From: Bacteroidales bacterium
Lineage (GTDB): Bacteria; Bacteroidota; Bacteroidia; Bacteroidales; JAADJA01
Length of the DNA stretch: 8,173 nt
Direction of reading: 5' to 3'
Assembly (NCBI GenBank): GCA_021107975.1
Contig: JAIORT010000311.1
Location: 1-8,173, forward strand
This document shows positions 1 to 7,542 of the stretch, piece by piece (within the stretch, counting starts at the first letter, position 1; each line of letters opens with the position of its first letter). The position numbers and the translations under genes were made by a program. The notes under the pieces were generated by a model, which saw nothing but the letters and a program-made list of their open reading frames with translations, made no database searches and was not told the DNA's origin.

Positions 1-723
1 AAAATTGTTTTAGCTGCCAGAAGTTTAGACAAGTTAAAAGAACTCGAAAATAGGTTAAAAGCTAAAGCCTCCGGTATTCTTACCGTTAAAACCGATGTAA
101 GCCGTGAAGAAGATTGTATGAACCTTATAAAAAAAACCGTTGAAAAATTCGGAACTATTGATATTCTTATAAACAATGCTGGAATATCTATGCGGGCAGT
201 TTTTCAGGATGTTGACTTATCGGTTATTAAACAATTAATGGATATAAATTTTTGGGGAACGGTTTACTGTACTAAATATGCGCTGCCATATTTACTGAAA
301 TCAAAAGGCTCTGTTGTCGGGGTTTCATCCATTGCCGGATATAAAGGTTTGCCAGGCAGAGCAGGCTATTCCGCTTCAAAATTTGCTATGCAGGGATTCA
401 TGGAAGTATTGCGAATTGAAAATATAAAAAAAGGATTGCATGTATTAATTGCCTGCCCGGGATTTACAACATCAAACATCAGGAATACCGCTCTTGCTGC
501 CGATGGTTCGCAGCAAGGTGAATCGCCACGTGATGAAGTAAAAATGATGACAGCAGAGGAAGTGGCAAAAAAAATTATAAAAGCAATAGAAAAACGGAAA
601 GACAGGTTAACACTTACAACCCAGGGAAAACTAACTGTTACATTAAATAAATTTTTTCCGAAGTTTATGGATAAGATGGTGTATAACCACATGGCAAAAG
701 AAGCGGATTCGCCGTTTAAGTGA
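1..723 (+). CDS. Short-chain dehydrogenase/reductase (SDR), 5' end missing
   Basis: A classical SDR, an NAD(P)(H)-dependent Rossmann-fold oxidoreductase of the cytosol; the substrate cannot be read from the sequence. The frame is open from base 1, so the gene starts upstream. The 240 visible codons lack roughly the first 30 residues, which would carry the TGxxxGxG cofactor loop. Visible residues, numbered from the first codon: the end of beta-2 with Arg7 (LAARS), which hints at NADP(H) preference; Asp32-Val33 near the adenine; NNAG at 58-61; catalytic Asn83, Ser110, Tyr123 and Lys127 (YSASK), with the Ser-Tyr spacing of 13 typical of the family; and the PGF segment after the active site. An internal ATG at 118 should not be used as the start because it would remove half the Rossmann fold. 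The gene converges on mutS. SDR membership is certain, the biological role is not. Confidence 0.93.
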   Translation, partial: KIVLAARSLDKLKELENRLKAKASGILTVKTDVSREEDCMNLIKKTVEKFGTIDILINNAGISMRAVFQDVDLSVIKQLMDINFWGTVYCTKYALPYLLKSKGSVVGVSSIAGYKGLPGRAGYSASKFAMQGFMEVLRIENIKKGLHVLIACPGFTTSNIRNTALAADGSQQGESPRDEVKMMTAEEVAKKIIKAIEKRKDRLTLTTQGKLTVTLNKFFPKFMDKMVYNHMAKEADSPFK

Positions 724-726
724 TAC

Positions 727-745
727 TTGATGTTTGATGTTTGAA
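727..745. repeat. Short tandem repeat TTGATGT (2 full copies plus a partial one)
   Basis: Directly after the SDR stop, TTGATGT occurs twice head to tail (727-733, 734-740), followed by TTGA of a third copy. The 12-mer TTGATGTTTGAT that this forms recurs at 6795-6806 in another intergenic stretch. It may be simple-sequence drift; no function is visible. Confidence 0.5.
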
Positions 746-756
746 ACCAACAAGAC

Positions 757-771
757 CTGAAAGTCTGAAAG
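757..771. repeat. Short direct repeat CTGAAAG x2
   Basis: CTGAAAG occurs at 757-763 and again at 765-771, separated by one T. It lies between the TTGATGT repeat and the hairpin at 775-805 in the same convergent spacer. No function is evident. Confidence 0.4.
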
Positions 772-774
772 AGG

Positions 775-805
775 GCAAGTGCGATATCATATCTTGGGCA
801 CCTGC
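775..805. repeat. Imperfect nested hairpin in the SDR/mutS convergent spacer
   Basis: The outer arms GCAAGTGC (775-782) and GCACCTGC (798-805) are complementary except at one position. Inside them GATAT (783-787) and ATATC (789-793) form a perfect inverted repeat around one base, with an unpaired TTGG on the 3' side. Its position between two converging genes suggests a transcription stop or mRNA 3'-end structure, but no T-run follows on either strand, so it is not a standard intrinsic terminator. The mutS side is T-rich immediately after its stop codon but lacks a stem there. Confidence 0.4.
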
Positions 806-832
806 ATCGTATGAGCGGTAAAAAATTAAAAA

Positions 833-3448
833 TTATTTCCCTAACAACTTCTTTATTTCATTCAGCTTCATCAGCGCCTCCACAGGCGTAAGAGTGTTGA
901 TATCAGTATTAAGAATATCTTCCTTAATCTGAAGCAATAATGGATCATCCAATTGTATAAAACTCAACTGAAAATTATCTTGCCCTGGTCGAATTCTTTT
1001 TGTCTGCTTCCTGAGTTCTTCGCTGCTATGCGATTTTTCAAGGAACAGCAACAATTCTTTTGCCCGACCTACTACTTTCTGTGGCATACCTGCCATGCGT
1101 GCAACATGAATCCCAAAACTATGCTCACTTCCGCCCGATACTAATTTTCTCAGAAAAATCACCTGGTTGTTTATCTCTTTTATAGAAATATGGTAATTTT
1201 TTATACGAAGAAAGTTTGAAGCCATCTCATTCAATTCGTGATAATGAGTGGCAAAAAGCACTTTTGCCCTGAATAGCGGATGCTCATGAAGGTATTCGGA
1301 AATTGCCCACGCTATTGAAATTCCATCGTAAGTACTGGTGCCACGCCCTATCTCATCTAATAAAATCAAACTCCGGTTGGAAATATTATTCAGGATGCTG
1401 GAGGTTTCGTTCATTTCTACCATAAAAGTTGACTCGCCTGATGAGATGTTATCAGAAGCCCCTACCCTTGTAAATATTTTATCAACCAATCCGACTTTTG
1501 CTACCTCAGCAGGTACGAAACTGCCGATCTGTGCCAAAAGGACAATTAATGCTGTCTGTCGTAATAATGCTGATTTTCCGGACATATTAGGTCCGGTAAT
1601 AATCAAAATTTGTTGATTCTCATTATCAAGAAAAATATCATTAGGTATATAATCCTCGCCAATTGGCATTTGTGTTTCAATTACCGGATGACGCCCGTTT
1701 TTTATCTCAATTCTGTATGATTCATTTATCTCAGGTTTTAAATAGTTATTTTGTGTGGCAACCACTGCAAGTGACAATAAAGCATCCAGCCTGCCAATAA
1801 TGTGTGCATTCAACTGTATTGGCTCAATATACTCACACAAACTCAAAACCAGTTCATTAAATAATTTTATTTCGAGTTTAAGAATTTTTTCTTCGGCACC
1901 TAAAATTTTTTGTTCATATTCTTTTAACTCTTCGGTAATATATCTTTCAGAGTTTGTCAAAGTTTGTTTGCGATGCCAGGCATCAGGAACCTTATCCTTA
2001 TGTGTATTGGTTACTTCCAAATAATATCCGAATACATTATTATATCCTATTTTTAAAGATGGAATACCGGTATTTTTTATTTCTCTTTGCTGAATTTGTA
2101 TCAGATAATCCTTTCCTGAATATGCAATTTGGCGAAGCTCATCCAGTTCTTTTGAAACATTTTGTGCAATAACATTTCCTTTGTTAATTAAAGCCGAAGG
2201 ATCACTTTTTAATGTCTTATTAATCTGCTCCCTGATAATTGGTAAGTGATTGAGTTTTTCAGCTAATTTCTTTAATGATTCATTTTCAGCATTCAGGTAG
2301 TCATTTTTTATACGTTCAACAGATATAAGCGCTTCTTTTATTTTGAGCACTTCACGTGGATTTATTTTTCCGATAGCTACTTTGGAAATTAAACGTTCAA
2401 GGTCGCCTGTCGATTTAATATTTTTCTGAAGGGGTTCTATATTATTATAATTTTTAACAAAGTATTCCACAATTTCAAATCTTTCTTCAATAGGCTTTTT
2501 GTTTTTTAATGGAAGGACAATCCATCTTTTTAACAGGCGTGAACCCATTGGTGAAACTGTATTATCAATAATATCAAGAAGAGTAACTGCATTTTCATTA
2601 GGTGAAGAAATTAATTCCAGGTTTCTGATAGTAAATTTATCAAGCCATACATAATTGTCTTCCTCTATCCTGGATATTTTGGAAATATGGCTTATTTTTT
2701 CATGATGAGTTTCCTTTAAATAATGAAGGATAACTCCCGCTGCAATAGTTCCGGATGTAATATTCTCTACACCAAATCCTTTTAATGAGGTTGTCCCGAA
2801 GTGGTTTAATAATAAATCATCTGTAAATTCCGGTGTAAAAATCCATTCTTCAAAAGTATTTGTGAAAAACTTATCACCAAATATTTCTTTAAAATCTTCT
2901 AACTTATTTTTTTGAACAATAACTTCGCTGGGTTTAAAGCTCTGCATCAACTTATCGATATAATCATTTAAACCCTGAGTTATAAAAAACTCACCCGTTG
3001 AGACATCAAGAAAAGAGACACCCGATTTATTTGCTGTAAAATGCACACATGCCAGGAAATTGTTTTCATTGTGCTCCAGAACATTATCATTATAAGTTAC
3101 GCCTGGTGTAACTAATTCGGTAACTCCGCGTTTGACTATTTTTTTAGTTAGTTTAGGGTCTTCCAACTGGTCGCAAATCGCAACACGATACCCTGCTCTT
3201 ACTAATTTTGGAAGGTAAGTATCGATGGAGTGGTGAGGAAACCCGGCAAGATCGACATAAGAAGCCGCACCGTTAGCCCTTTTGGTAAGAACAATACCAA
3301 GAATTTTTGAGGCTTTTACAGCATCTTCTCCAAACGTCTCATAAAAATCTCCAACCCTGAATAGTAATAAAGCATCGGGATATTTAGCTTTAATGGTATT
3401 ATATTGTTTCATTAAAGGAGTTTCCGCTATTTCTTTCTGTCTGGTCAT
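833..3448 (-). CDS. mutS: DNA mismatch repair ATPase MutS
   Basis: Recognises mispairs and small loops and recruits the downstream mismatch-repair factors in an ATP-dependent way. From the ATG at 3448 the product is 871 aa (E. coli MutS is 853). Visible features: the mismatch-reading F-Y-E motif at Phe35/Glu37; connector, core and clamp regions; Walker A GPNMSGKS at 619-626; the signature STFMVEMNET; Walker B Asp698-Glu699 (LLDEIGRGTST); the ATHYHEL switch; and a C-terminal helix-turn-helix dimer region. QLSF at 827-830 resembles a beta-clamp binding motif (inference). The frame extends 7 codons upstream to a TTG at 3469, but that codon overlaps the -7 promoter element, so the ATG is preferred. 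The gene is divergent from the RNA methyltransferase gene and convergent with the SDR gene, so it is probably transcribed alone. It appears intact, with no frameshift. Confidence 0.98.
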   Translation of the reverse strand: MTRQKEIAETPLMKQYNTIKAKYPDALLLFRVGDFYETFGEDAVKASKILGIVLTKRANGAASYVDLAGFPHHSIDTYLPKLVRAGYRVAICDQLEDPKLTKKIVKRGVTELVTPGVTYNDNVLEHNENNFLACVHFTANKSGVSFLDVSTGEFFITQGLNDYIDKLMQSFKPSEVIVQKNKLEDFKEIFGDKFFTNTFEEWIFTPEFTDDLLLNHFGTTSLKGFGVENITSGTIAAGVILHYLKETHHEKISHISKISRIEEDNYVWLDKFTIRNLELISSPNENAVTLLDIIDNTVSPMGSRLLKRWIVLPLKNKKPIEERFEIVEYFVKNYNNIEPLQKNIKSTGDLERLISKVAIGKINPREVLKIKEALISVERIKNDYLNAENESLKKLAEKLNHLPIIREQINKTLKSDPSALINKGNVIAQNVSKELDELRQIAYSGKDYLIQIQQREIKNTGIPSLKIGYNNVFGYYLEVTNTHKDKVPDAWHRKQTLTNSERYITEELKEYEQKILGAEEKILKLEIKLFNELVLSLCEYIEPIQLNAHIIGRLDALLSLAVVATQNNYLKPEINESYRIEIKNGRHPVIETQMPIGEDYIPNDIFLDNENQQILIITGPNMSGKSALLRQTALIVLLAQIGSFVPAEVAKVGLVDKIFTRVGASDNISSGESTFMVEMNETSSILNNISNRSLILLDEIGRGTSTYDGISIAWAISEYLHEHPLFRAKVLFATHYHELNEMASNFLRIKNYHISIKEINNQVIFLRKLVSGGSEHSFGIHVARMAGMPQKVVGRAKELLLFLEKSHSSEELRKQTKRIRPGQDNFQLSFIQLDDPLLLQIKEDILNTDINTLTPVEALMKLNEIKKLLGK

Positions 3449-3466
3449 ACTTTCAAAACTTGTCAG

Positions 3467-3474
3467 CAAAAATA
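3467..3474 (-). promoter_or_regulatory. mutS promoter -7 element (TATTTTTG)
   Basis: On the minus strand TATTTTTG matches the Bacteroidota -7 consensus TAnnTTTG and ends 18 nt before the mutS ATG at 3448. No clear TTTG -33 box is seen at the expected distance. The element contains the TTG that would otherwise be the most upstream start of mutS. The predicted leader is very short and has no Shine-Dalgarno sequence except perhaps GAAAG just before the ATG. Confidence 0.6.
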
Positions 3475-3530
3475 TAACTATAATCGTTATATTTTATTAA
3501 AAATAATTCACAGTTTATTTAATCCATTGT

Positions 3531-3538
3531 TAATTTTG
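3531..3538 (+). promoter_or_regulatory. RNA methyltransferase promoter -7 element (TAATTTTG)
   Basis: TAATTTTG matches TAnnTTTG and ends 17 nt before the ATG at 3556, leaving a short A-rich leader without a Shine-Dalgarno sequence, as is usual in Bacteroidota. A -33 TTTG is not evident. Together with the opposite element at 3467-3474 it makes this 107-bp region a compact divergent promoter pair. Confidence 0.6.
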
Positions 3539-3555
3539 CATTTCAAAGAAAAATA

Positions 3556-4089
3556 ATGAGAAAATTAAAAAACAGCGAATTAAACAGGATTTCCATTGAG
3601 GAATATAAAAAATCAAAGAAACTTCCTTTTGTAATTATTCTTGACAATATAAGAAGCCTGAACAATATTGGTTCTGTTTTCAGAACTGCTGATTCATTTC
3701 GTATTGATAAAATTCATTTATGCGGAATATCAGCCACACCTCCACATAGGGAAATTCATAAGACAGCATTGGGGGCAACTGATTCAGTTAATTGGATTTA
3801 TTTTAAAAAAACGATTGATTCAATTAAGCAATTAAAGCAACAAGGCTACTCCATAATCGCAATTGAACAAGTTGATAAAAGTATCAGCCTCGAAAAATAT
3901 ACACCATCATCTTCTGATAAATTAGCCTTTGTTTTTGGAAATGAGATAAAAGGGATATCAGAAAATATTCTTGATTATATAGATATTTGCGTTGAAATAC
4001 CCCAATTCGGAACTAAACATTCTTTAAATGTATCGGTAAGTGTTGGCATTGTGCTATGGCATTTATATTGCCATGGGCATAAATACTAA
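3556..4089 (+). CDS. TrmH/SpoU-family RNA 2'-O-methyltransferase
   Basis: A SPOUT-superfamily enzyme that transfers a methyl group from S-adenosylmethionine to a ribose 2'-OH in tRNA or rRNA in the cytosol. The 177-aa protein is essentially the minimal catalytic domain with a short N-terminal helix. All three family motifs are present: motif 1 NIRSLNNIGSVFRTAD at 31-46 with the expected catalytic Arg43; motif 2 FGNEIKGIS at 127-135; motif 3 IPQFGTKHSLNVSVSVG at 148-164, which forms part of the trefoil-knot cofactor pocket. The SLNVSVS form of motif 3 is closer to TrmH (tRNA Gm18) than to TrmL, but the target nucleotide cannot be assigned from sequence alone. The ATG lies 17 nt after a -7 promoter element, and the gene ends at a strong intrinsic terminator, so it is probably monocistronic. 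Confidence 0.93.
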   Translation: MRKLKNSELNRISIEEYKKSKKLPFVIILDNIRSLNNIGSVFRTADSFRIDKIHLCGISATPPHREIHKTALGATDSVNWIYFKKTIDSIKQLKQQGYSIIAIEQVDKSISLEKYTPSSSDKLAFVFGNEIKGISENILDYIDICVEIPQFGTKHSLNVSVSVGIVLWHLYCHGHKY

Positions 4090-4103
4090 AAACTCATAAA
4101 AAT

Positions 4104-4132
4104 AAAAAAGGCTGCAAATTGCAGCCTTTTTT
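4104..4132. terminator. Bidirectional rho-independent terminator
   Basis: The arms GGCTGCAA and TTGCAGCC (4110-4126) surround one central A. They are flanked by six A on the left and six T on the right, giving a 29-nt palindrome that is perfect except for its centre. The G/C-rich stem plus T-run works in both directions: it ends the RNA methyltransferase transcript (stop at 4089) and the oppositely oriented OmpA/TPR transcript (stop at 4158). Confidence 0.95.
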
Positions 4133-4157
4133 ACTTCTATAAAATTATCACATGTAT

Positions 4158-6533
4158 TTATTTTATTGCATTCTGGAAACCAGGGTTACTATAATATTTT
4201 ATAAATTCCTTGTCCTCTATTACTATAGTCCTATAAGCGCCATCTTCAATTATTGCTTTCTTCAGATTCTCAAATACCATATTATCGTTGTTAGTTCTTG
4301 CACCTACTATTGCTTGTAAGTAATAGACTTCACCAGATTTTTCTGCACAATTTAATGTAGAAGTTGCTGCATTATAATTACCAGCTAAAGTTTGAGCTAA
4401 AGCTAAGTTATAATCACATTTAGTACCGCTAAATGAATTTATTGCCCCATTGTAATTTCCATCTGCTATTTTAACAATTCCCATATTGTAGCCTATATCA
4501 ATACCTTGTTTCTGGGCAGCGAGATAATCAGCCTTCGCCTTATAAAAGTCTTTCTTTTTTGATGCCATTGTGCCCGAATTATTAAGGACTATTCCGTTAT
4601 TACCAACTATAGTTCTTGCTTTGTTAAAGTAACTATCGGCTGCATCATAGTCGCTCAATTCAACGCTTACAAAGCCTGCATTGTTGTATCCTCTCCAGTC
4701 ATTGGGGTATATATCTATTACGGTTTTGTAAATATTAAGTTTGGCATTCTTATCATTAGTTAATGTAGCCGCGTAAATCAATTCATTAATATTTAATGAA
4801 TCAGGAGAAGAGGTTGCAAATTGTGCAATTTCATCATCACTTAATGAAGGTTCATAACAAATTACATTTATTTCAGACCTTCTTAATGGTGGAAGAATAT
4901 CGTCTTCAATCTCTTTATAGATAACGGTCATATTCCTGATCTCTTGTTCTCTTTTTGTAAGATCAGGTTGTGAATTAATGACATTTGCAATAATATTCTT
5001 ATCTTTAATATCTGAAGACTTAATTGCTTTCATAAATCCACTCCAATCCTCACCATTAGCCGAAAGTTTGAAATCAATTTCTTGTTCAATATCTTCAACT
5101 TTTACACCCAGTTCTTTTGCTTTCTTTTTGATATATTTTTTATATTCGTTTTGAACATATTTATTCGCCGATTCTGACCTTCTTTGAGATAATCCCTGGT
5201 TGAATGATTCTTCTCCCTCTGGCGATGCCCATGCATTTATGTCAATACTTTTTATTTTCCAACCTTTTTTAATAAATTCGTTCATATTATTCAGTTCTTC
5301 TTTGGATTTCTCATCTTTGTTCAACCGATAATTGAAATTTAAGTTAGACTTGTTTACTATGTAATATATAGTACCCATTTCAGAAACAACAATATCTCTT
5401 TCTAATCCATGAGGAGCTAATAATAAATGTTCAATATTGTCAATTCTCTTTGAAGTCATAATAAGACCGTCAGCTATTTTTCTGTCACTCATGCTGAAAG
5501 GAGTCTTGCCTTTTACAGATGCCATTGGATCTACATAAAGTTCACATATATCCATACCCGGTTCATATTTTACATAAGTTTTATATGTAAAGGAACCACC
5601 TGTTGCAAGCATACCAATTGCTCCAGGTTTTTTGTATTCATCAGCAACTTCTTCTCCCTGGAAATACATCGTTTCAAGTTGTTTGCTTTTGTCTCCGTAT
5701 TTCAGAACGGGAGTAAAATCTACAACAGCTTTTTTGTTAAATGATTCCGGGAAAGACCCTTTAATTTCAACAGGAATAGAATCACCATGCAAAGCAAGAA
5801 TACATGGTTCTGTTTCAATTTGCATCTTAGTACCCGTTTTTCCTTTTCCAAAACTATATCCTAGCCCTAAAGAAGTGAAGTAATATGCATCGTTCTTTTC
5901 ACCACTAATGTATCCGTCAAGTTTATCCGAGTCAAACCACCGGATTGTACTTTCTAAATTTATATCCCAATGGTCATTTAGCCTGAAATCAATACCGATA
6001 CCTGTAGGAATCATTGTTTCAGTAGTGTTTGGGTATTCATCAACAAGAATATCAGTTTCTTGTCTATATGACTTCGATGAAAAACTAACCATACCTATTC
6101 CTACAGTACCATATATGTTAATTAACCTAGGTTCATACCCAAAAAACAAATTCGAAAAACTAACTGTAGTCCCCAGAATATAATCCAGTAAATCGGTCTT
6201 AAAATACATATTCTTAGTATCAACCCCGCTTGTACCTTTCAAAGGAGCCATGATAACAGAACCATATAACCCGAAAACAGGACTTAAATGTTTCCCTAAC
6301 CTCAAACCTAAACCCAATGCCATATCATCCTTACCTAACATATTAAAATGAAAATCCCCAGCCTGAATGTCACAATAACTCTGGGTTATACCTCCATTTA
6401 AATTTACATACCATTGATAATAGAGCTTCCCTGTACTCTCATCTCTATTGGCGTTTTGCGCCAATAATGCACTCGGGATAGAAAAAAGGAGTGCTAATAA
6501 TAAAACTGATACAATCCGATAATTTTTTTTCAT
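4158..6533 (-). CDS. Exported OmpA-like/TPR outer-membrane protein with N-terminal beta-barrel
   Basis: Probably an envelope protein linking the outer membrane to the periplasm; the exact role is unknown. From the ATG at 6533 it has 791 aa. Residues 1-25 form a signal peptide (MKKN, then a hydrophobic core ending ALLA), with likely cleavage before Gln26. Residues about 36-230 are rich in alternating aromatic/glycine strands (for example the end, LGLGYSFGKG) and look like a small beta-barrel. A beta-rich linker follows (about 239-384). An OmpA-like region (about 389-559) contains ASPEG at 436-440 and NQGLSQRR at 445-452, with a long insert before the final strand (PPLRRSEINV). TPR-like helical repeats (about 575-765) end the protein. 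The usual peptidoglycan-binding Asp of GHTDxxG is replaced by Ser437, while the conserved Arg452 is kept. The frame extends to a TTG at 6581, but that lies inside the promoter and before the signal peptide. Confidence 0.85.
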   Translation of the reverse strand: MKKNYRIVSVLLLALLFSIPSALLAQNANRDESTGKLYYQWYVNLNGGITQSYCDIQAGDFHFNMLGKDDMALGLGLRLGKHLSPVFGLYGSVIMAPLKGTSGVDTKNMYFKTDLLDYILGTTVSFSNLFFGYEPRLINIYGTVGIGMVSFSSKSYRQETDILVDEYPNTTETMIPTGIGIDFRLNDHWDINLESTIRWFDSDKLDGYISGEKNDAYYFTSLGLGYSFGKGKTGTKMQIETEPCILALHGDSIPVEIKGSFPESFNKKAVVDFTPVLKYGDKSKQLETMYFQGEEVADEYKKPGAIGMLATGGSFTYKTYVKYEPGMDICELYVDPMASVKGKTPFSMSDRKIADGLIMTSKRIDNIEHLLLAPHGLERDIVVSEMGTIYYIVNKSNLNFNYRLNKDEKSKEELNNMNEFIKKGWKIKSIDINAWASPEGEESFNQGLSQRRSESANKYVQNEYKKYIKKKAKELGVKVEDIEQEIDFKLSANGEDWSGFMKAIKSSDIKDKNIIANVINSQPDLTKREQEIRNMTVIYKEIEDDILPPLRRSEINVICYEPSLSDDEIAQFATSSPDSLNINELIYAATLTNDKNAKLNIYKTVIDIYPNDWRGYNNAGFVSVELSDYDAADSYFNKARTIVGNNGIVLNNSGTMASKKKDFYKAKADYLAAQKQGIDIGYNMGIVKIADGNYNGAINSFSGTKCDYNLALAQTLAGNYNAATSTLNCAEKSGEVYYLQAIVGARTNNDNMVFENLKKAIIEDGAYRTIVIEDKEFIKYYSNPGFQNAIK

Positions 6534-6578
6534 AATGATTAATTTTATTCTTATAAATACTTTTCTTAAAAATTTTTT

Positions 6579-6609
6579 CAAATATATAGCAATTTATTTT
6601 TATTTCAAA
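6579..6609 (-). promoter_or_regulatory. Consensus Bacteroidota promoter of the OmpA/TPR gene
   Basis: On the minus strand TTTG (6609-6606) is followed after exactly 19 nt by TATATTTG (6586-6579), which matches the -33 TTTG / -7 TAnnTTTG pattern of the Bacteroidota primary sigma factor. A-tracts further upstream (around 6690-6715) could act as an UP-like element. The -7 box lies about 45 nt before the ATG at 6533, giving an A/T-rich leader without a Shine-Dalgarno sequence. This is the most complete promoter in the window, in keeping with an abundant outer-membrane protein. Confidence 0.75.
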
Positions 6610-6869
6610 TAAAACCTGAAATTATTTTGGTCTAATCTTAATATAATTTTTCTCAAAAGTATATAATATTTAATTATACCTGATAATTATTTTAAAAAAA
6701 AATATTTTTAATTATTTTCTATTGATTTATCTTTTTACGTTAATTGTCCTGATTTTCTGTTTTTTACAATAAATCCCCTCTGGTTTATTAACAATTGATG
6801 TTTGATAAAAAATTACATCAGCACTATTTTCATCGGCTCAAATTGTTTGATAATTGTGTTTATCAATTT
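6610..6869. other. AT-rich non-coding stretch between the kinase and OmpA/TPR genes
   Basis: From the ATG at 6533 to the kinase stop at 6870 there are 336 bp without a credible gene. The promoter occupies the left part. The rest is very AT-rich with long A and T runs and several weak inverted repeats: 6768-6789, TGATGT/ACATCA at 6796-6801 and 6815-6820, and TTGATAA/TTATCAA at 6847-6853 and 6860-6866. The last is followed by T5 only on the plus strand, the wrong direction for ending the kinase transcript. No tRNA, riboswitch or small ORF is recognised. Confidence 0.6.
6768..6789. repeat. Small inverted repeat with C-rich loop
   Basis: AATAAA (6768-6773) and TTTATT (6784-6789) pair; after one bulged T, CC pairs with GG, leaving a CCTCT loop. 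It stands out as the only G/C-containing stem in this AT-rich stretch and could be a 3'-end structure of the kinase transcript, but neither strand has a proper T-run after it. Confidence 0.3.
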
Positions 6870-7508
6870 TTATTCAGTAAATGTAATTCGGTGTATTCCG
6901 GTAGAGTATTCTTTGTTTAATAATTCGGTTATTTTAAAATAATCGTCTGAATTTTTTACAAAATCAGTGTTTCCTGTATCTACGATTAGGATTCTTGTAC
7001 CTTTTATCATTTTAAAATAATCTAAATAACCTGATTGAATCTTCTCTAAATAAGAGTCCTTAATATTTTTTTCATACTCTCTTCCTCTTTGTAAGATATT
7101 ATGCTTTAAACAGTCAATTCTTGCAAACAGAAAAATGATTAAATCGGGCTTGGATAGCGAAGAATTGATGATTTCAAAAAGTCTTGAATATAACATGAAT
7201 TCATCATCTTGCAGGGTTTTACGAGCAAATATCAATGATTTATCAATGAAATAATCAGCAATTGTAAAAGATTTGAATAAATCGTGTGAGGCTAAATCCT
7301 CTTTTAATTGTTGAAACCTGTCAGCCAGAAATGACATCTCAAGAGGAAAAGCATATCTATCAGGGTCTTTGTAAAATTTAGGCAAAAATGAATTATCTTC
7401 AAATCGTTCAAGTATCAGTTTTGCATTGTAATCTTTGGCAATCATTTTTGCCAGTGATGTTTTTCCTGCACCAATATTCCCTTCAATAACAATATAGTTG
7501 TATTTCAT
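6870..7508 (-). CDS. Deoxynucleoside kinase
   Basis: A cytosolic salvage enzyme that phosphorylates a deoxynucleoside to its 5'-monophosphate with ATP or another NTP; the preferred base cannot be read from sequence. The 212-aa length is normal for the bacterial dNK/dGK/dAK family. Visible features: P-loop GNIGAGKTS at 10-18; the substrate-site segment with Glu34-Arg35 (LILERF), then a conserved block around residues 40-68 (FPLEMSFLADRFQQL); DKS at 89-91 in the position of the family's DRS/ERS motif; and the Arg-rich lid RGREYEKNI at 141-149. The Arg-to-Lys change in DRS looks lineage-typical rather than inactivating (inference). It lies 121 bp downstream of folK in the same direction with no clear promoter of its own, so co-transcription is likely. 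An upstream in-frame ATG at 7529 is followed by a stop after two codons, which supports the start at 7508. Confidence 0.93.
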   Translation of the reverse strand: MKYNYIVIEGNIGAGKTSLAKMIAKDYNAKLILERFEDNSFLPKFYKDPDRYAFPLEMSFLADRFQQLKEDLASHDLFKSFTIADYFIDKSLIFARKTLQDDEFMLYSRLFEIINSSLSKPDLIIFLFARIDCLKHNILQRGREYEKNIKDSYLEKIQSGYLDYFKMIKGTRILIVDTGNTDFVKNSDDYFKITELLNKEYSTGIHRITFTE

Positions 7509-7523
7509 GTGTTTAAATTATTG

Positions 7524-7533
7524 TAACATGTTA
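7524..7533. promoter_or_regulatory. 10-bp perfect palindrome upstream of the kinase start
   Basis: TAACATGTTA is a perfect palindrome 15 bp upstream of the kinase ATG and close to the larger inverted repeat. It could be an operator or part of the mRNA leader structure, but a 10-bp A/T-rich palindrome may also occur by chance. Confidence 0.2.
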
Positions 7534-7542
7534 ACTGTAAAT

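Noticed and set aside
366..692. 108-aa open frame on the minus strand inside the SDR gene
   Set aside because: It lies wholly within a well-supported gene on the other strand and its translation shows no family features.
953..2172. Four plus-strand open frames inside mutS
   Set aside because: They are antisense shadows of mutS, which is intact and conserved across the whole stretch.
5632..6183. Two plus-strand open frames inside the OmpA/TPR gene
   Set aside because: They are antisense shadows with no recognisable features or start context.
6847..6872. TTGATAA/TTATCAA hairpin followed by T5 as a kinase terminator
   Set aside because: The T-run is on the plus strand, whereas the kinase is transcribed from the minus strand; the stem is also only A/T-rich.
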